Assembly (NCBI RefSeq): GCF_002019705.1
Contig: NZ_KV917377.1
Location: 4,279,938 to 4,343,937 of the forward strand
Origin: Shouchella patagoniensis
Lineage (GTDB): Bacteria; Bacillota; Bacilli; Bacillales; Bacillaceae_D
Direction: 5' to 3'
Length of the DNA stretch: 64,000 nucleotides
The translations under genes and the position numbers were made by a program. Numbering within the stretch: the first letter of the stretch is position 1; each line of letters opens with the position of its first letter. Below the pieces are notes generated by a model. It had not been told where the DNA came from, made no database searches, and saw only the letters and a program-made list of their open reading frames with translations. Below, one piece after another: positions 19,173 to 27,313 of this stretch.

Positions 19173-21509
19173 ATGGATTCTAAACGTCAGCAGGAACAAA
19201 AACGAGTAGATGTTGTCCTCGAGATGATTATGAGTGAAGCCAACAAATTGGAGAAAGAAACCGCTAGGCGTAAGGATGAAGTTGTTTCGATCCGCAAGTA
19301 CTTTTGGGATGAGGTTAAAGTCAATACAGATACGTTTGATGATTATTTGGAAACCATTATCGGATTACGCCAAGAGGCTCAAGCACTGTCAGTAAGCCAA
19401 AGCAGTCATAGACATGCATCAAAGCGTTTGTCGACACTGCGCCGTATGAAACAGGCTCCTTATTTTGGCCGTATCGATTTTAAAGAAGAAGGAGATTCGG
19501 CGAAAGAACAAGTTTATATTGGAATCTCTTCTCTTACAGATGCAAGTGGAGAAGATTTTTTAATCTACGACTGGAGAGCGCCTATTTCAAGTGTCTACTA
19601 TGATAACGAGCCCGGATTAGTCGAATACGCGACGCCAGGAGGCACAATCAGTGGCACATTGGAGAAAAAATGGCAATACTTGATTCGTGATGGGGTGCTT
19701 CAATCGATGTTTGACACGAGTCTCACCATTGGCGATGAAATTTTACAACAGGTTCTAGGACAAGGAACCGATAAACAGATGCAAAGTATCGTAGCAACCA
19801 TTCAGCAGGAACAAAATAAAATCATTCGTCATGACAAAGGGAGATTGCTTATAGTTCATGGGGCGGCAGGGAGTGGCAAGACATCGGCTGCTTTGCAACG
19901 AATTGCTTATTTGCTTTACAAATACCGGGAGCGCCTGAATGCAGATCAAGTGATTCTCTTTTCGCCTAATTCGATGTTTAGTCGGTATGTGTCTAATGTA
20001 CTGCCTGAACTAGGTGAGGAGAATATGCAACAAGTGACGTTTCAGCAATACTTAGATCGTCGCTTAAGTAAAGAGTTTAACGTTGAGAATGCGTACGAAC
20101 AATTGGAATATGTGTTAACGGCGGCTAACTCGTCTTCCTATCGTACGAGGCTTGAAGCGATTCGCTTTAAAGCTTCTACTCGTTTTTTTAAAGCGATTGA
20201 ATCGTATAGGCACTCACTCGAATTATCAGGAATGCTGTTTACGGACATTCTTTTCAGAAGGAAACCAATCGTTACTGCTCAACAAATAGAAGAACGGTTT
20301 TATCAGTATGATACAAAACTCCGCTTTCATAATCGACTTGAAAAGTTGCAAGATTGGCTTTTAGAAACAATAAATGAGTTTCAAAAAGAGGAACGGAAAA
20401 AGCCGTGGGTGCAAGAGCGTATAGAGCTGCTTAGCAATGCAGAGTACCATAAAGCCCATGCTTATTTAGCGAAAAAGCGAGGCTTTAAACGAGAAACACT
20501 TGCAGATTATGAGATGGAGCCAGAAGCACTTGCGGAGTTGATTGTTCAGCAACGTACAAAGCGGATGCGGAAGCAAGTCCGGACACTTCAATTTCTCGAT
20601 ATAAAAGGAATGTATAAGCAGTTGTTTGCAGATCCGATGCAAATCAACCAGTGGATCGAAGGAGAGACACCAGCGGATTGGGAAGCGATCGGTCAAGCGA
20701 CGCTGAAAATGGTAAACGAAAACAAACTCTTTTATGAGGACGCTACGCCATTTTTGCTTTTAAAAGAGCTGATTCAAGGCTTTCAGACAAATAGATCGAT
20801 TAAACAAATCGTTGTAGATGAGGCCCAAGATTATTCTCCGTTTCAATTTGAGTTCTTGAAGCGGTTGTTTCCAGTCGCAAGAATGACGGTGCTAGGCGAT
20901 TTTAATCAGGCCATCTTTGCTCATGCTAGTGAAAGCGTTGATTTTACCAAACTTACTAGCCTTTATGGTCTGAATCAAACAGAGTTGATTGAAATTGTTC
21001 GGAGTTACCGATCAACGAAACCGATCATTGAATGTACGCGAAGGCTCGTTCCGAATGGAGACCGGATTATCCCGTTTGAACGTGACGGGAAGAAGCCGGT
21101 CCTAAAGCAAGTGGAGAGTCACGATGAATTGCATAGATTAATTGCCGCTAAAGTCGAAGAATTGCGAGGCGACGGTTATCATAGTGTGGCGATTATATGT
21201 AAATCGGCTGAGGAAAGCATACGCGCATATCAGTCGATGTCAAACATTGAGGAATTAAAACGCTTAAAAAGTAGCTCAACTGAATATGAACAAGGAGTCG
21301 TTGTCGTACCGTCGTATTTATCCAAGGGAATTGAATTTGACGCCGTCATCATTTATGATGCCTCGAGGCAAGTGTATGGCGCTGAAAATGTGCGTCGCAT
21401 TTTCTATACAGCCTGTACGAGAGCAATGCATGAGTTGCAACTTTATAGCGTAGGAGAGCCTAGCCCGTTTTTGCGAAGTGCCTTGCAGGAGGGGTTTATG
21501 GAAGTTTAA
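19173..21509 (+). CDS. helD: RNA polymerase recycling helicase-like motor HelD
   Basis: A 778-residue SF1 (UvrD/Rep-like) protein. An N-terminal coiled coil (about residues 1-80, ETARRKDEVVSIR) inserts into the RNA polymerase secondary channel in known HelD structures. The Walker A VHGAAGSGKTS lies near residue 230, the HelD-specific insertion follows, and Walker B VDEAQDYS lies near 547, with VRSYRST and SKGIEFDAV motifs after it. HelD uses ATP to release stalled RNA polymerase from DNA. The start ATG (19173) follows AAGGAG; the GTG nine bases upstream is too close to it. Length matches B. subtilis HelD. Monocistronic with a strong terminator. Confidence 0.93.
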   Translation: MDSKRQQEQKRVDVVLEMIMSEANKLEKETARRKDEVVSIRKYFWDEVKVNTDTFDDYLETIIGLRQEAQALSVSQSSHRHASKRLSTLRRMKQAPYFGRIDFKEEGDSAKEQVYIGISSLTDASGEDFLIYDWRAPISSVYYDNEPGLVEYATPGGTISGTLEKKWQYLIRDGVLQSMFDTSLTIGDEILQQVLGQGTDKQMQSIVATIQQEQNKIIRHDKGRLLIVHGAAGSGKTSAALQRIAYLLYKYRERLNADQVILFSPNSMFSRYVSNVLPELGEENMQQVTFQQYLDRRLSKEFNVENAYEQLEYVLTAANSSSYRTRLEAIRFKASTRFFKAIESYRHSLELSGMLFTDILFRRKPIVTAQQIEERFYQYDTKLRFHNRLEKLQDWLLETINEFQKEERKKPWVQERIELLSNAEYHKAHAYLAKKRGFKRETLADYEMEPEALAELIVQQRTKRMRKQVRTLQFLDIKGMYKQLFADPMQINQWIEGETPADWEAIGQATLKMVNENKLFYEDATPFLLLKELIQGFQTNRSIKQIVVDEAQDYSPFQFEFLKRLFPVARMTVLGDFNQAIFAHASESVDFTKLTSLYGLNQTELIEIVRSYRSTKPIIECTRRLVPNGDRIIPFERDGKKPVLKQVESHDELHRLIAAKVEELRGDGYHSVAIICKSAEESIRAYQSMSNIEELKRLKSSSTEYEQGVVVVPSYLSKGIEFDAVIIYDASRQVYGAENVRRIFYTACTRAMHELQLYSVGEPSPFLRSALQEGFMEV

Positions 21510-21513
21510 TAAG

Positions 21514-21548
21514 AAAACAACCACAGCTTTTTAGCTGTGGTTGTTTTT
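21514..21548 (+). terminator. terminator of helD
   Basis: AAAACAACCACAGCT and its exact complement form a 15-bp stem with a TTTT loop and a trailing T-run; it may also end the convergent TetR gene. Confidence 0.9.
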
Positions 21549-21554
21549 AGATAT

Positions 21555-22163
21555 CTAGTCTTTTAAACCGGCCGCAAATACTGGTCCGTTGATCGTCATT
21601 GTCGTTAAAATTTTCGCCATTTCCTCTGGTGTTTTCTGTTCATTTTCTAATAACCAATGTTGAATCACGCCAATATGGGCAGAGGAGATATAAGCGATAT
21701 AGTATTCACTCGGTACTAAGAAATGGTTTTCGTTTAAAATGGGATCTTTGCTTCCATAAATCTTGTTGTACATGACACTTCTGAGCGTTGATTGAAACGA
21801 TAAATCGCCATTAGGTCCTAACAATGCTTTTAAGAACAGTTTATGCTTATGCAAGTAGTGAAAAACATTTGTTACATAAGGAATAATTTTTTGACTGTCC
21901 TTATCTAAATGAATCATGACATGAGCGATGTTTATAGAGGCAACTTCTGCTAATCCATGTATAATTTCTTCTTGGCATCTATCCATCAAATCATACTTAT
22001 CTTGATAATGTGCATAAAACGTACCTCGATTGATTTGTGCTCTCGTTGTTAGATCCTTTACGGTAATTAATTCAAATCCTTTTTCCTCGATTAATTCGGC
22101 GAGCGCCCGTCTGATTGCTTCTCTTGTACGAGTGATACGTAAATCAGTTGATTTTTTCATCAT
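21555..22163 (-). CDS. TetR/AcrR-family transcriptional regulator
   Basis: A 202-residue repressor. Its N-terminal DNA-binding domain reads RTREAIRRALAELIEEKGFELITVKDLTTRAQINRGTFYAHYQDKYDLM, and a C-terminal ligand/dimer domain of the TetR_C_7 type seen in YhgE-linked regulators follows. It is divergent from the membrane-protein gene at 22325, with a palindrome in between, so it most likely represses that gene and itself. Inducer unknown. Confidence 0.9.
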   Translation of the reverse strand: MMKKSTDLRITRTREAIRRALAELIEEKGFELITVKDLTTRAQINRGTFYAHYQDKYDLMDRCQEEIIHGLAEVASINIAHVMIHLDKDSQKIIPYVTNVFHYLHKHKLFLKALLGPNGDLSFQSTLRSVMYNKIYGSKDPILNENHFLVPSEYYIAYISSAHIGVIQHWLLENEQKTPEEMAKILTTMTINGPVFAAGLKD

Positions 22164-22196
22164 TTATTCCTTTCTATATCAACAGTTTTACGGAAG

Positions 22197-22214
22197 GTGT
22201 TCGTTAACGAACAC
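22197..22214. promoter_or_regulatory. 18-bp perfect palindrome, candidate TetR operator
   Basis: GTGTTCGTTAACGAACAC lies 34 bp upstream of the TetR start, in the divergent region shared with the YhgE-like gene. Perfect dyads of this size are typical TetR-family operators; assignment is by position. Confidence 0.6.
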
Positions 22215-22324
22215 TTTTCGTTTTTTTGCTTATTGAAGTTGTTGTCCCTAAAACCTAAGATAAAACCAGAATAAAAAGACGACACGTTGTCCTTTTATTA
22301 TATATAAACATAGGAGGACATAAA

Positions 22325-23482
22325 ATGCAGATGGGTAAAAATAAATTGTTTCTTTCTGTTCCGCTTATTGCAGTTCTTGTTTTATTTATTCTCTCATTAA
22401 CCTTGATTCCTAGTGTGAATCCTCAACCAGAAGATGTTCCAATTGCGATTGTAAATGAGGACATAGGCGTTAAGGTTCCTAATCAAGGAGAACTTTATTT
22501 GGGGAATAAAATGATTGAGTTGTTATTAAGTGTAGAAGAAGAGAATTCTGTTGTGGACTGGATCGAAGTAAAAAGTACGGAAGAGGTGATAAATGGTTTG
22601 GATGAAAAAGAGTATTATGGTGCTTTCATTATTCCGGAAGAATTTAGTCAAAAACAAGCTTCTTTACGAACGGCTGAACCAACAAGTCCGCACGTTGAAA
22701 TCATCATAAATGAGGGGAAAAATTATCCCGCCGCTACAATGGTAAATCAAGTTTTAAACGATGTAGTGGAAAACGTGAACGATACAGTGCGTTCTCAACT
22801 TCTAGAAGAATTCCAAGCGGAAGGAGGCGACCTTACTGTAAAACAAGTGACAAGTCTAGTTAATCCTATTGAAGCCAAAACAACAAAGGTAAATCAAGTA
22901 GGAGAAAATAGTGCAAATGGAAACGCGCCTGTCACTTTTTTTCAACCATTGTGGATGAGTGTTTTAGCTAGTGCGGCGATTTTATGTTTTGTGACGAATA
23001 AACAAACAGTTCTTAGTCAAAAAGAGAATGCAAGGCTCGCGTTAGCAAAGGTTCTTATGGGGGCAATTGCTTCGATTGTAATTGGCTTTGCTCTTCCTTG
23101 GGTTACAGATGCAGTAATCGGTTTAACAATGCCCAGTTATCTAGATACTGCACTATTCCTAACAATTACTGCTTTTAGTTTCATCTTAATGATTTTAGCT
23201 GTTTTATCAATAGTAGGAATTAGAGGAGTTCCGTTATTTGTAGTGTTATTATTTTTTGGTGCGCCGTTATTATCATTAGCCCCGGAAATGATGCCATCCT
23301 TTTATGCAAACTGGATTTACCCATGGTTGCCAATGCGATTTATGGTTGAGGGATTAAGAGATCTCTTTTATTTTGGAAACAGTTTATCGTGGGAAATGGT
23401 TTCCGTTCTCGTTTGGATTGCTTTTGTTAGTTTAGTGGTTATTATGTTAACGGCTTTAAAAGGAAAAAACACTAAAAAATAG
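22325..23482 (+). CDS. YhgE/Pip-type ABC-2 membrane protein
   Basis: A 385-residue protein with one N-terminal helix, an extracytoplasmic domain of about 180 residues (IAIVNEDIGVKVPNQG... and YYGAFIIPEEFSQKQAS are hallmark stretches of YhgE/Pip and ABC-2 permeases), and five C-terminal helices. These proteins are linked to drug efflux-like export or, for Pip/YueB relatives, to phage reception. No ATPase gene adjoins it. The ATG follows AGGAGG. It is divergent from TetR and is probably derepressed by a toxic lipophilic compound (inference). Confidence 0.85.
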   Translation: MQMGKNKLFLSVPLIAVLVLFILSLTLIPSVNPQPEDVPIAIVNEDIGVKVPNQGELYLGNKMIELLLSVEEENSVVDWIEVKSTEEVINGLDEKEYYGAFIIPEEFSQKQASLRTAEPTSPHVEIIINEGKNYPAATMVNQVLNDVVENVNDTVRSQLLEEFQAEGGDLTVKQVTSLVNPIEAKTTKVNQVGENSANGNAPVTFFQPLWMSVLASAAILCFVTNKQTVLSQKENARLALAKVLMGAIASIVIGFALPWVTDAVIGLTMPSYLDTALFLTITAFSFILMILAVLSIVGIRGVPLFVVLLFFGAPLLSLAPEMMPSFYANWIYPWLPMRFMVEGLRDLFYFGNSLSWEMVSVLVWIAFVSLVVIMLTALKGKNTKK

Positions 23483-23497
23483 CCCTTGTAGGGCTAT
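23479..23497 (+). terminator. terminator of the YhgE-like gene
   Basis: ATAGCCCT and AGGGCTAT with a 3-base loop, followed by TTTATTAT, directly at the stop codon. Confidence 0.7.
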
Positions 23498-23509
23498 TTA
23501 TTATAGAAA

Positions 23510-23814
23510 TTAATGATAATGATAGCCAACATCCCGGTTACCTAGGTCTTGGACAGGACGATAGTTTTGTGGATAAATCGATTGGAAACGGTCGATCTGT
23601 TCACGTGACAGCTCAATCGGGTTATCAATTACGGTCCATTTAACACCTTCATCACATGGTGGAGTTGTAAGTGAGCCATCATATTGAAATGAAGAAAGGT
23701 CTGCAGGGAGCAGTTCGCTTGGATCTAGGATCACGAGCTTGCTTGAGCGCCGGTAGGGAAGAAGGTCGCAACTGCAAAAGTAGCGAGCGTCATGATGGAG
23801 AATAATTTTTTAAT
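23510..23814 (-). pseudogene. alpha-type carbonic anhydrase with most of the gene deleted
   Basis: The C-terminal about 73 residues carry the alpha-carbonic anhydrase signature [15 protein letters not shown] and the ending [13 protein letters not shown]. Immediately upstream is a signal peptide-like segment ([26 protein letters not shown], preceded by GGAGG), which ends at a stop. The catalytic middle with the three zinc-binding histidines, about 150 residues, is absent, so signal peptide and tail of one exported enzyme have been joined by an internal deletion. Confidence 0.85.
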
Positions 23815-24086
23815 GGGAAACGCCTCCTTTTATAAGTACGTTTCAATTATCCCTTAAAAAAAATCTAGTAATCTATAAGATGGATCATTTTCCCAATATG
23901 GAAAGGAAACTATTTTCTTAACCGTAGGGAAGATATTGAGGATCAATTTAGTAATCTATGTTCAATGATAAAGAATATACAATTGGCGAATAAATGTAAA
24001 AATCAATCGATTCGCTAAAAGACGTTTTAAATGTTAGGTGGGTGGTATCTGAATAGGGAGCCAATTAGTTAGGGAGGAGATTGTGC

Positions 24087-24671
24087 ATGAAGAAGAAGTG
24101 GTTAATGATCGTTCCAGCAATTGCGTTAACGACTGCTCCCATTCACCTTCAAGCAACAGAAGTCTCAGCTGAGGAAATGGTTCAGTCATCAGAAATTCCC
24201 CCGGAACTTGAACCGATTTTAGCCGTTGCGCTTGAACATCAGCCCACTTTGCAACATGGCAGTGTGCGTGTAGAGGTAGAGCTTGTTCAAGTGAAACTAA
24301 GTCACTTTGGGTATGAAACGGTCAGAGATGGTATTTTCGGTCATGAAACCGAGCAACAAGTTCGCCAGTTCCAACAAGATTATGATTTAGAAGTGGATGG
24401 CGTTGTTGGTGTTCACACGTGGACGGAATTGATTGGGGAAGATCGGGTAAGTTTTACTATTGAAGACGCAATTACTTTTGCGGAAGAAGAATTAAATAAC
24501 GATGACCTCATTTTCTCCAGTAACGGTATTCTTCATGAAGATTCGGATGGAAATACCTTTTATTCGATTCGAGCGTCAAGTCAAGATTTAATTGACGGTG
24601 GAGGAACCGGTACTGTCGGTTTTTATGATGTATTTAGCGATGGAACGGTTAGAGAAGCTGAACCAAGATAA
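24087..24671 (+). CDS. secreted protein with peptidoglycan-binding domain
   Basis: A 194-residue protein. The start ATG (24087) follows GGGAGGAG; the TTG two codons upstream is too close. A Sec signal peptide (MKKKWLMIVPAIALTTAPIHLQATEVSA) precedes a PG_binding_1 domain (about 55-110: VQVKLSHFGYETVRDGIFGHETEQQV, QDYDLEVDGVVGVHTW) and a C-terminal about 70-residue domain of unknown function. It is probably anchored non-covalently in the cell wall. No catalytic domain is visible, so an enzymatic role cannot be claimed. Confidence 0.85.
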   Translation: MKKKWLMIVPAIALTTAPIHLQATEVSAEEMVQSSEIPPELEPILAVALEHQPTLQHGSVRVEVELVQVKLSHFGYETVRDGIFGHETEQQVRQFQQDYDLEVDGVVGVHTWTELIGEDRVSFTIEDAITFAEEELNNDDLIFSSNGILHEDSDGNTFYSIRASSQDLIDGGGTGTVGFYDVFSDGTVREAEPR

Positions 24672-24772
24672 ATAGAAGGATATGAACGAAATGTCACTGG
24701 AATTCTTTTTTAAAAGATTATAAGTAGAGCTATGAAGGTCTTTCATTCAATATTCAGACGGGAGTAGATTTC

Positions 24773-25069
24773 ATGGAGATCACATTCATCTTATTTGTTT
24801 CATCAGTGAACCGAAATACCACAATGTCGGAAGTGTTAACAAAAACGATTGAATCTGATTTTCGACCTGTGGCAGGAGATGTCATTGATGATCCTGGATT
24901 TGATTCAAGGTTTCATAATGGATACGAGGTAGTAAAAGTGACCATTAATTACACGACGAATGAATGCCTTGTTTCCTTGAGTCCACTCGCAATTGAGGTA
25001 GAAGAAATCCAAGTCGATGAGTATATTAAAAAGCTGGAATCAAACGGATGGAGGGTACAAAGCAAATAG
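24773..25069 (+). CDS. hypothetical cytoplasmic protein, 98 residues
   Basis: The ATG follows GGGAG. The protein (FILFVSSVNRNTTMSEVLTKTIESDFRPVAGDVIDDPGFDSRFHNGYEVV) looks folded, mixed alpha/beta, without membrane segments. Similar small proteins are annotated as hypothetical in Bacillaceae; no function is known to me. It has its own terminator. Confidence 0.7.
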   Translation: MEITFILFVSSVNRNTTMSEVLTKTIESDFRPVAGDVIDDPGFDSRFHNGYEVVKVTINYTTNECLVSLSPLAIEVEEIQVDEYIKKLESNGWRVQSK

Positions 25070-25101
25070 CCCTTAGAGTATAAAACTCCGTAAGGGCTAT
25101 T
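25065..25101 (+). terminator. terminator of the 98-residue protein gene
   Basis: AATAGCCCTTA and TAAGGGCTATT flank a 15-base loop; the stop codon lies inside the first arm. Confidence 0.75.
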
Positions 25102-25154
25102 CAACTTAGGGCTGGTCAATCGGTTTCTACTCTAGAGCTGACCCTTTTTTATGT

Positions 25155-25811
25155 TTACCAAGAAGGTGTTCCTGTCATTCTATGATGTGGTTGTGTCTTT
25201 GGTCTTTTTTCAATGACTAAAACACTATCATAATAACTCATCGACCAAGTGGATGTCGTAAACGGGTTTACTTCTAATTGAGGATCTCTAGAATACCAAG
25301 CATGTAAATTGTCAATTAACTTCTTTGAATACTCAATAAAACTATTTGGCTCGTTGTAACCCCCGCCATATTCCCACTCGTAGCTTGTGTGCAAGTCCTC
25401 TAAAAGATAAACTCCATTAGGAGAAAGAGCAGGAAACATTTCCTCATAGGAAATCTTTAGCTGATGCATATGGTGTCCACCATCGTCAATGATGATATCA
25501 AATGTAGGCAAAGACGATTTGATTTCTCCCCAAAACTCTCTATCACCTTGATCACCAATGATGATATTCACTTGTTCTTCTTCAAACGATTTACAACGAG
25601 GATCAATATCGATTCCAACGATATTGGCTTTCTCCCCAAAATAATCCTTCCACATTTGAAGTGACCCACCGTGGGAAACGCCAATTTCTAAGATATTGAC
25701 TTCTTGCCCAACAAACCTCTCGAAATGACGCTCGTAAATATCAAAATAATGCATCCACTTGTGAATCAAGCGACCGTTATTTGATTCGAAGTAATCCTCT
25801 AATTTCCCCAC
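25155..25811 (-). CDS. class I SAM-dependent methyltransferase (CmcI-like)
   Basis: 218 residues: NILEIGVSHGGSLQMWKDYFG is motif I of the Rossmann methyltransferase fold, VGIDIDPRC binds the ribose, and FDIIIDDGGHHMHQLKISYEEMFPALSPNGVYLLEDL is the CmcI/mycinamicin-methyltransferase-like block. The start is GTG at 25811 (VGKLEDYFESNNG), where protein similarity begins; the longer frame to 25949 runs through hydrophobic non-family sequence. It transfers methyl groups to an unknown, perhaps sugar-like, acceptor. Lone gene. Confidence 0.82.
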   Translation of the reverse strand: MGKLEDYFESNNGRLIHKWMHYFDIYERHFERFVGQEVNILEIGVSHGGSLQMWKDYFGEKANIVGIDIDPRCKSFEEEQVNIIIGDQGDREFWGEIKSSLPTFDIIIDDGGHHMHQLKISYEEMFPALSPNGVYLLEDLHTSYEWEYGGGYNEPNSFIEYSKKLIDNLHAWYSRDPQLEVNPFTTSTWSMSYYDSVLVIEKRPKTQPHHRMTGTPSW

Positions 25812-26145
25812 GACGTCACACCTTTTTGTATAAATGTTTTTTATACAGTACGACAGGAAAAAAGAAAATATGCCTATAAAGTTTTTTCCGGTTGAGAAAC
25901 AAGTCTCAAAAACGAACGATTGATACACTTGCCACTTCCATATGGGCACGCGTGTATTGATTTCTGTTCATTCATCTTAAAAAAAGTGTCAGTAAAGGCA
26001 GGGGGAGGCGCCATTAAAAACGACATGTAAAGAATTCGTTCAAAAATTGTCTCCTAAAAGTTTCTAGTTAAGAAGGGAGGGAATATGTAAGTGTTCTGAT
26101 CATTCCTATTATAAAGATGGAGCGTAGACAGAAGGGAGAAAACGA
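25812..26145. other. intergenic stretch upstream of methyltransferase and lipoprotein remnant
   Basis: Probably divergent promoters; TATAAAG near 26110 with GGGAG further on. No gene seen. Confidence 0.4.
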
Positions 26146-26253
26146 GTGAAACGATGGCTAACGATCAGTTTGGTAGGTATCGCTTTTATAACTGGAGGAT
26201 GCGATGGAGCGATGGAAGAAGAACTGCAACCCTCATATGGAGAAAAGAAATGA
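26146..26253 (+). pseudogene. truncated lipoprotein running into IS debris
   Basis: GTG after GGGAG starts MKRWLTISLVGIAFITGGCDG, a clear lipoprotein signal with lipobox ITGGC. After about 12 more residues the frame ends inside IS3-family sequence. It resembles the start of the next lipoprotein (26605) and is probably an earlier copy of the same immunity-type gene cut by an insertion. Confidence 0.6.
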
Positions 26254-26476
26254 CTTGGACCGCGAACTAGCTGACTATCTTCATTGGTATAATCATTTTC
26301 GTCTGCATGGAACCTTACAGTATCAAAGCCCAATTGAATTCAAACAAACTGCCCACAAAAAAATGTCTAAAAAAGTGTTGACGGTCCATTTAGAAGATAC
26401 TGGAGTGGGAAAGTTGGTAGATAACTTAATTGAATCTGTAAAATCATACCATAGGAAATCGTATAGAGAGGTGTAG
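26237..26476 (+). mobile_element. IS3-family transposase C-terminal remnant
   Basis: The frame contains DLDRELADYLHWYNHFRLHGTLQYQSPIEFKQT, the end of IS3/IS150 OrfB (the conserved WYN..R.H..L...SP...). Everything N-terminal, including the DDE catalytic core, is missing. The reading frame then continues into unrelated sequence to 26476. Confidence 0.75.
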
Positions 26477-26604
26477 GACATTGTTTAATTCCTTGCAGGA
26501 AAAAATAGGGTTTTGTATCCTATAAATAAGGAATGTGTAAATGGTCAGAAAATAATAGAGGTGTTGAAGAATGCCCTTGTCAGTGGGAGAAAGGGAGTCA
26601 ACAA

Positions 26605-27297
26605 GTGAAAAAATGCCTAACAATAAGTATATTATGTAGTGCTGTATTTATAGGGGGATGCACGATGACAAATGAAGGAGAAAATCCGCAACAACCAAAT
26701 GGAGAAGAAACACCTAACGATCAAAATGGAAATAACGAAGAACCGTTAGAACAAGATTTAGGCCAGGCGGCAGAGGATGAATTTACACGCGAGTTCCTCG
26801 TTTCAACGGAAGAAGAAGAGGAAGGGTTTTACCGGATGCGTGGGGAGTTAGGCGGATTTGAAATGTTGATCCCGAAGGATGCACTTATTTCGGATTTGCT
26901 ACATGCTATTGAAAATCAAAAAGGGGAAACGCTTATCTATACAATGAACAATGATTTAGAAAAAAAACAGCATGATGTGCAAGTGATGTACATGGGTCAA
27001 TATCCTGAAGGCACAGAACACAATTATCTAAATGTATTTAAAAGAGAAATGGGATTTGACGGTGATTTTAGTTATACAGAAATAAATGATCTAGAGGCTC
27101 ATTATGGAAGTTTAGAATATGTTGATGACTACGGTCCGGTAATAAAATATTTTGGCTATCTTTTTTCTAAAGAAAAGGATCAAGCAATTTCATTTGTATT
27201 TGGTGCCTTTTGTCAAGGGGAAGAAGAATGTGTAATTGACCTCGAAGAAGAGTCTAAATTAGCAGAAAAAATCATGAATTCAATTCGTTTAAAATAA
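26605..27297 (+). CDS. lipoprotein, candidate immunity partner of the lipase-fold toxin downstream
   Basis: GTG at 26605 behind AAAGGGAG gives a 230-residue protein with a lipoprotein signal (lipobox FIGGC), a Gln/Asn/Glu-rich linker and an alpha/beta C-terminal domain (FYRMRGELGGFEMLIPKDALI ... SFVFGAFCQGEEECVIDLEEESKLAEKIMNSIRL). It ends 16 bp before the lipase-fold gene. The second cassette's first gene (59187) has the same layout: anchor, domain containing a MWFPE/LIPKD-like strand, and C-terminal I.NSI/I.NI segment. By the TslA/TilA precedent it would sit outside the membrane and neutralise the lipase (inference). Confidence 0.75.
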   Translation: MKKCLTISILCSAVFIGGCTMTNEGENPQQPNGEETPNDQNGNNEEPLEQDLGQAAEDEFTREFLVSTEEEEEGFYRMRGELGGFEMLIPKDALISDLLHAIENQKGETLIYTMNNDLEKKQHDVQVMYMGQYPEGTEHNYLNVFKREMGFDGDFSYTEINDLEAHYGSLEYVDDYGPVIKYFGYLFSKEKDQAISFVFGAFCQGEEECVIDLEEESKLAEKIMNSIRLK

Positions 27298-27313
27298 CTA
27301 AAGGAGAATTGAA

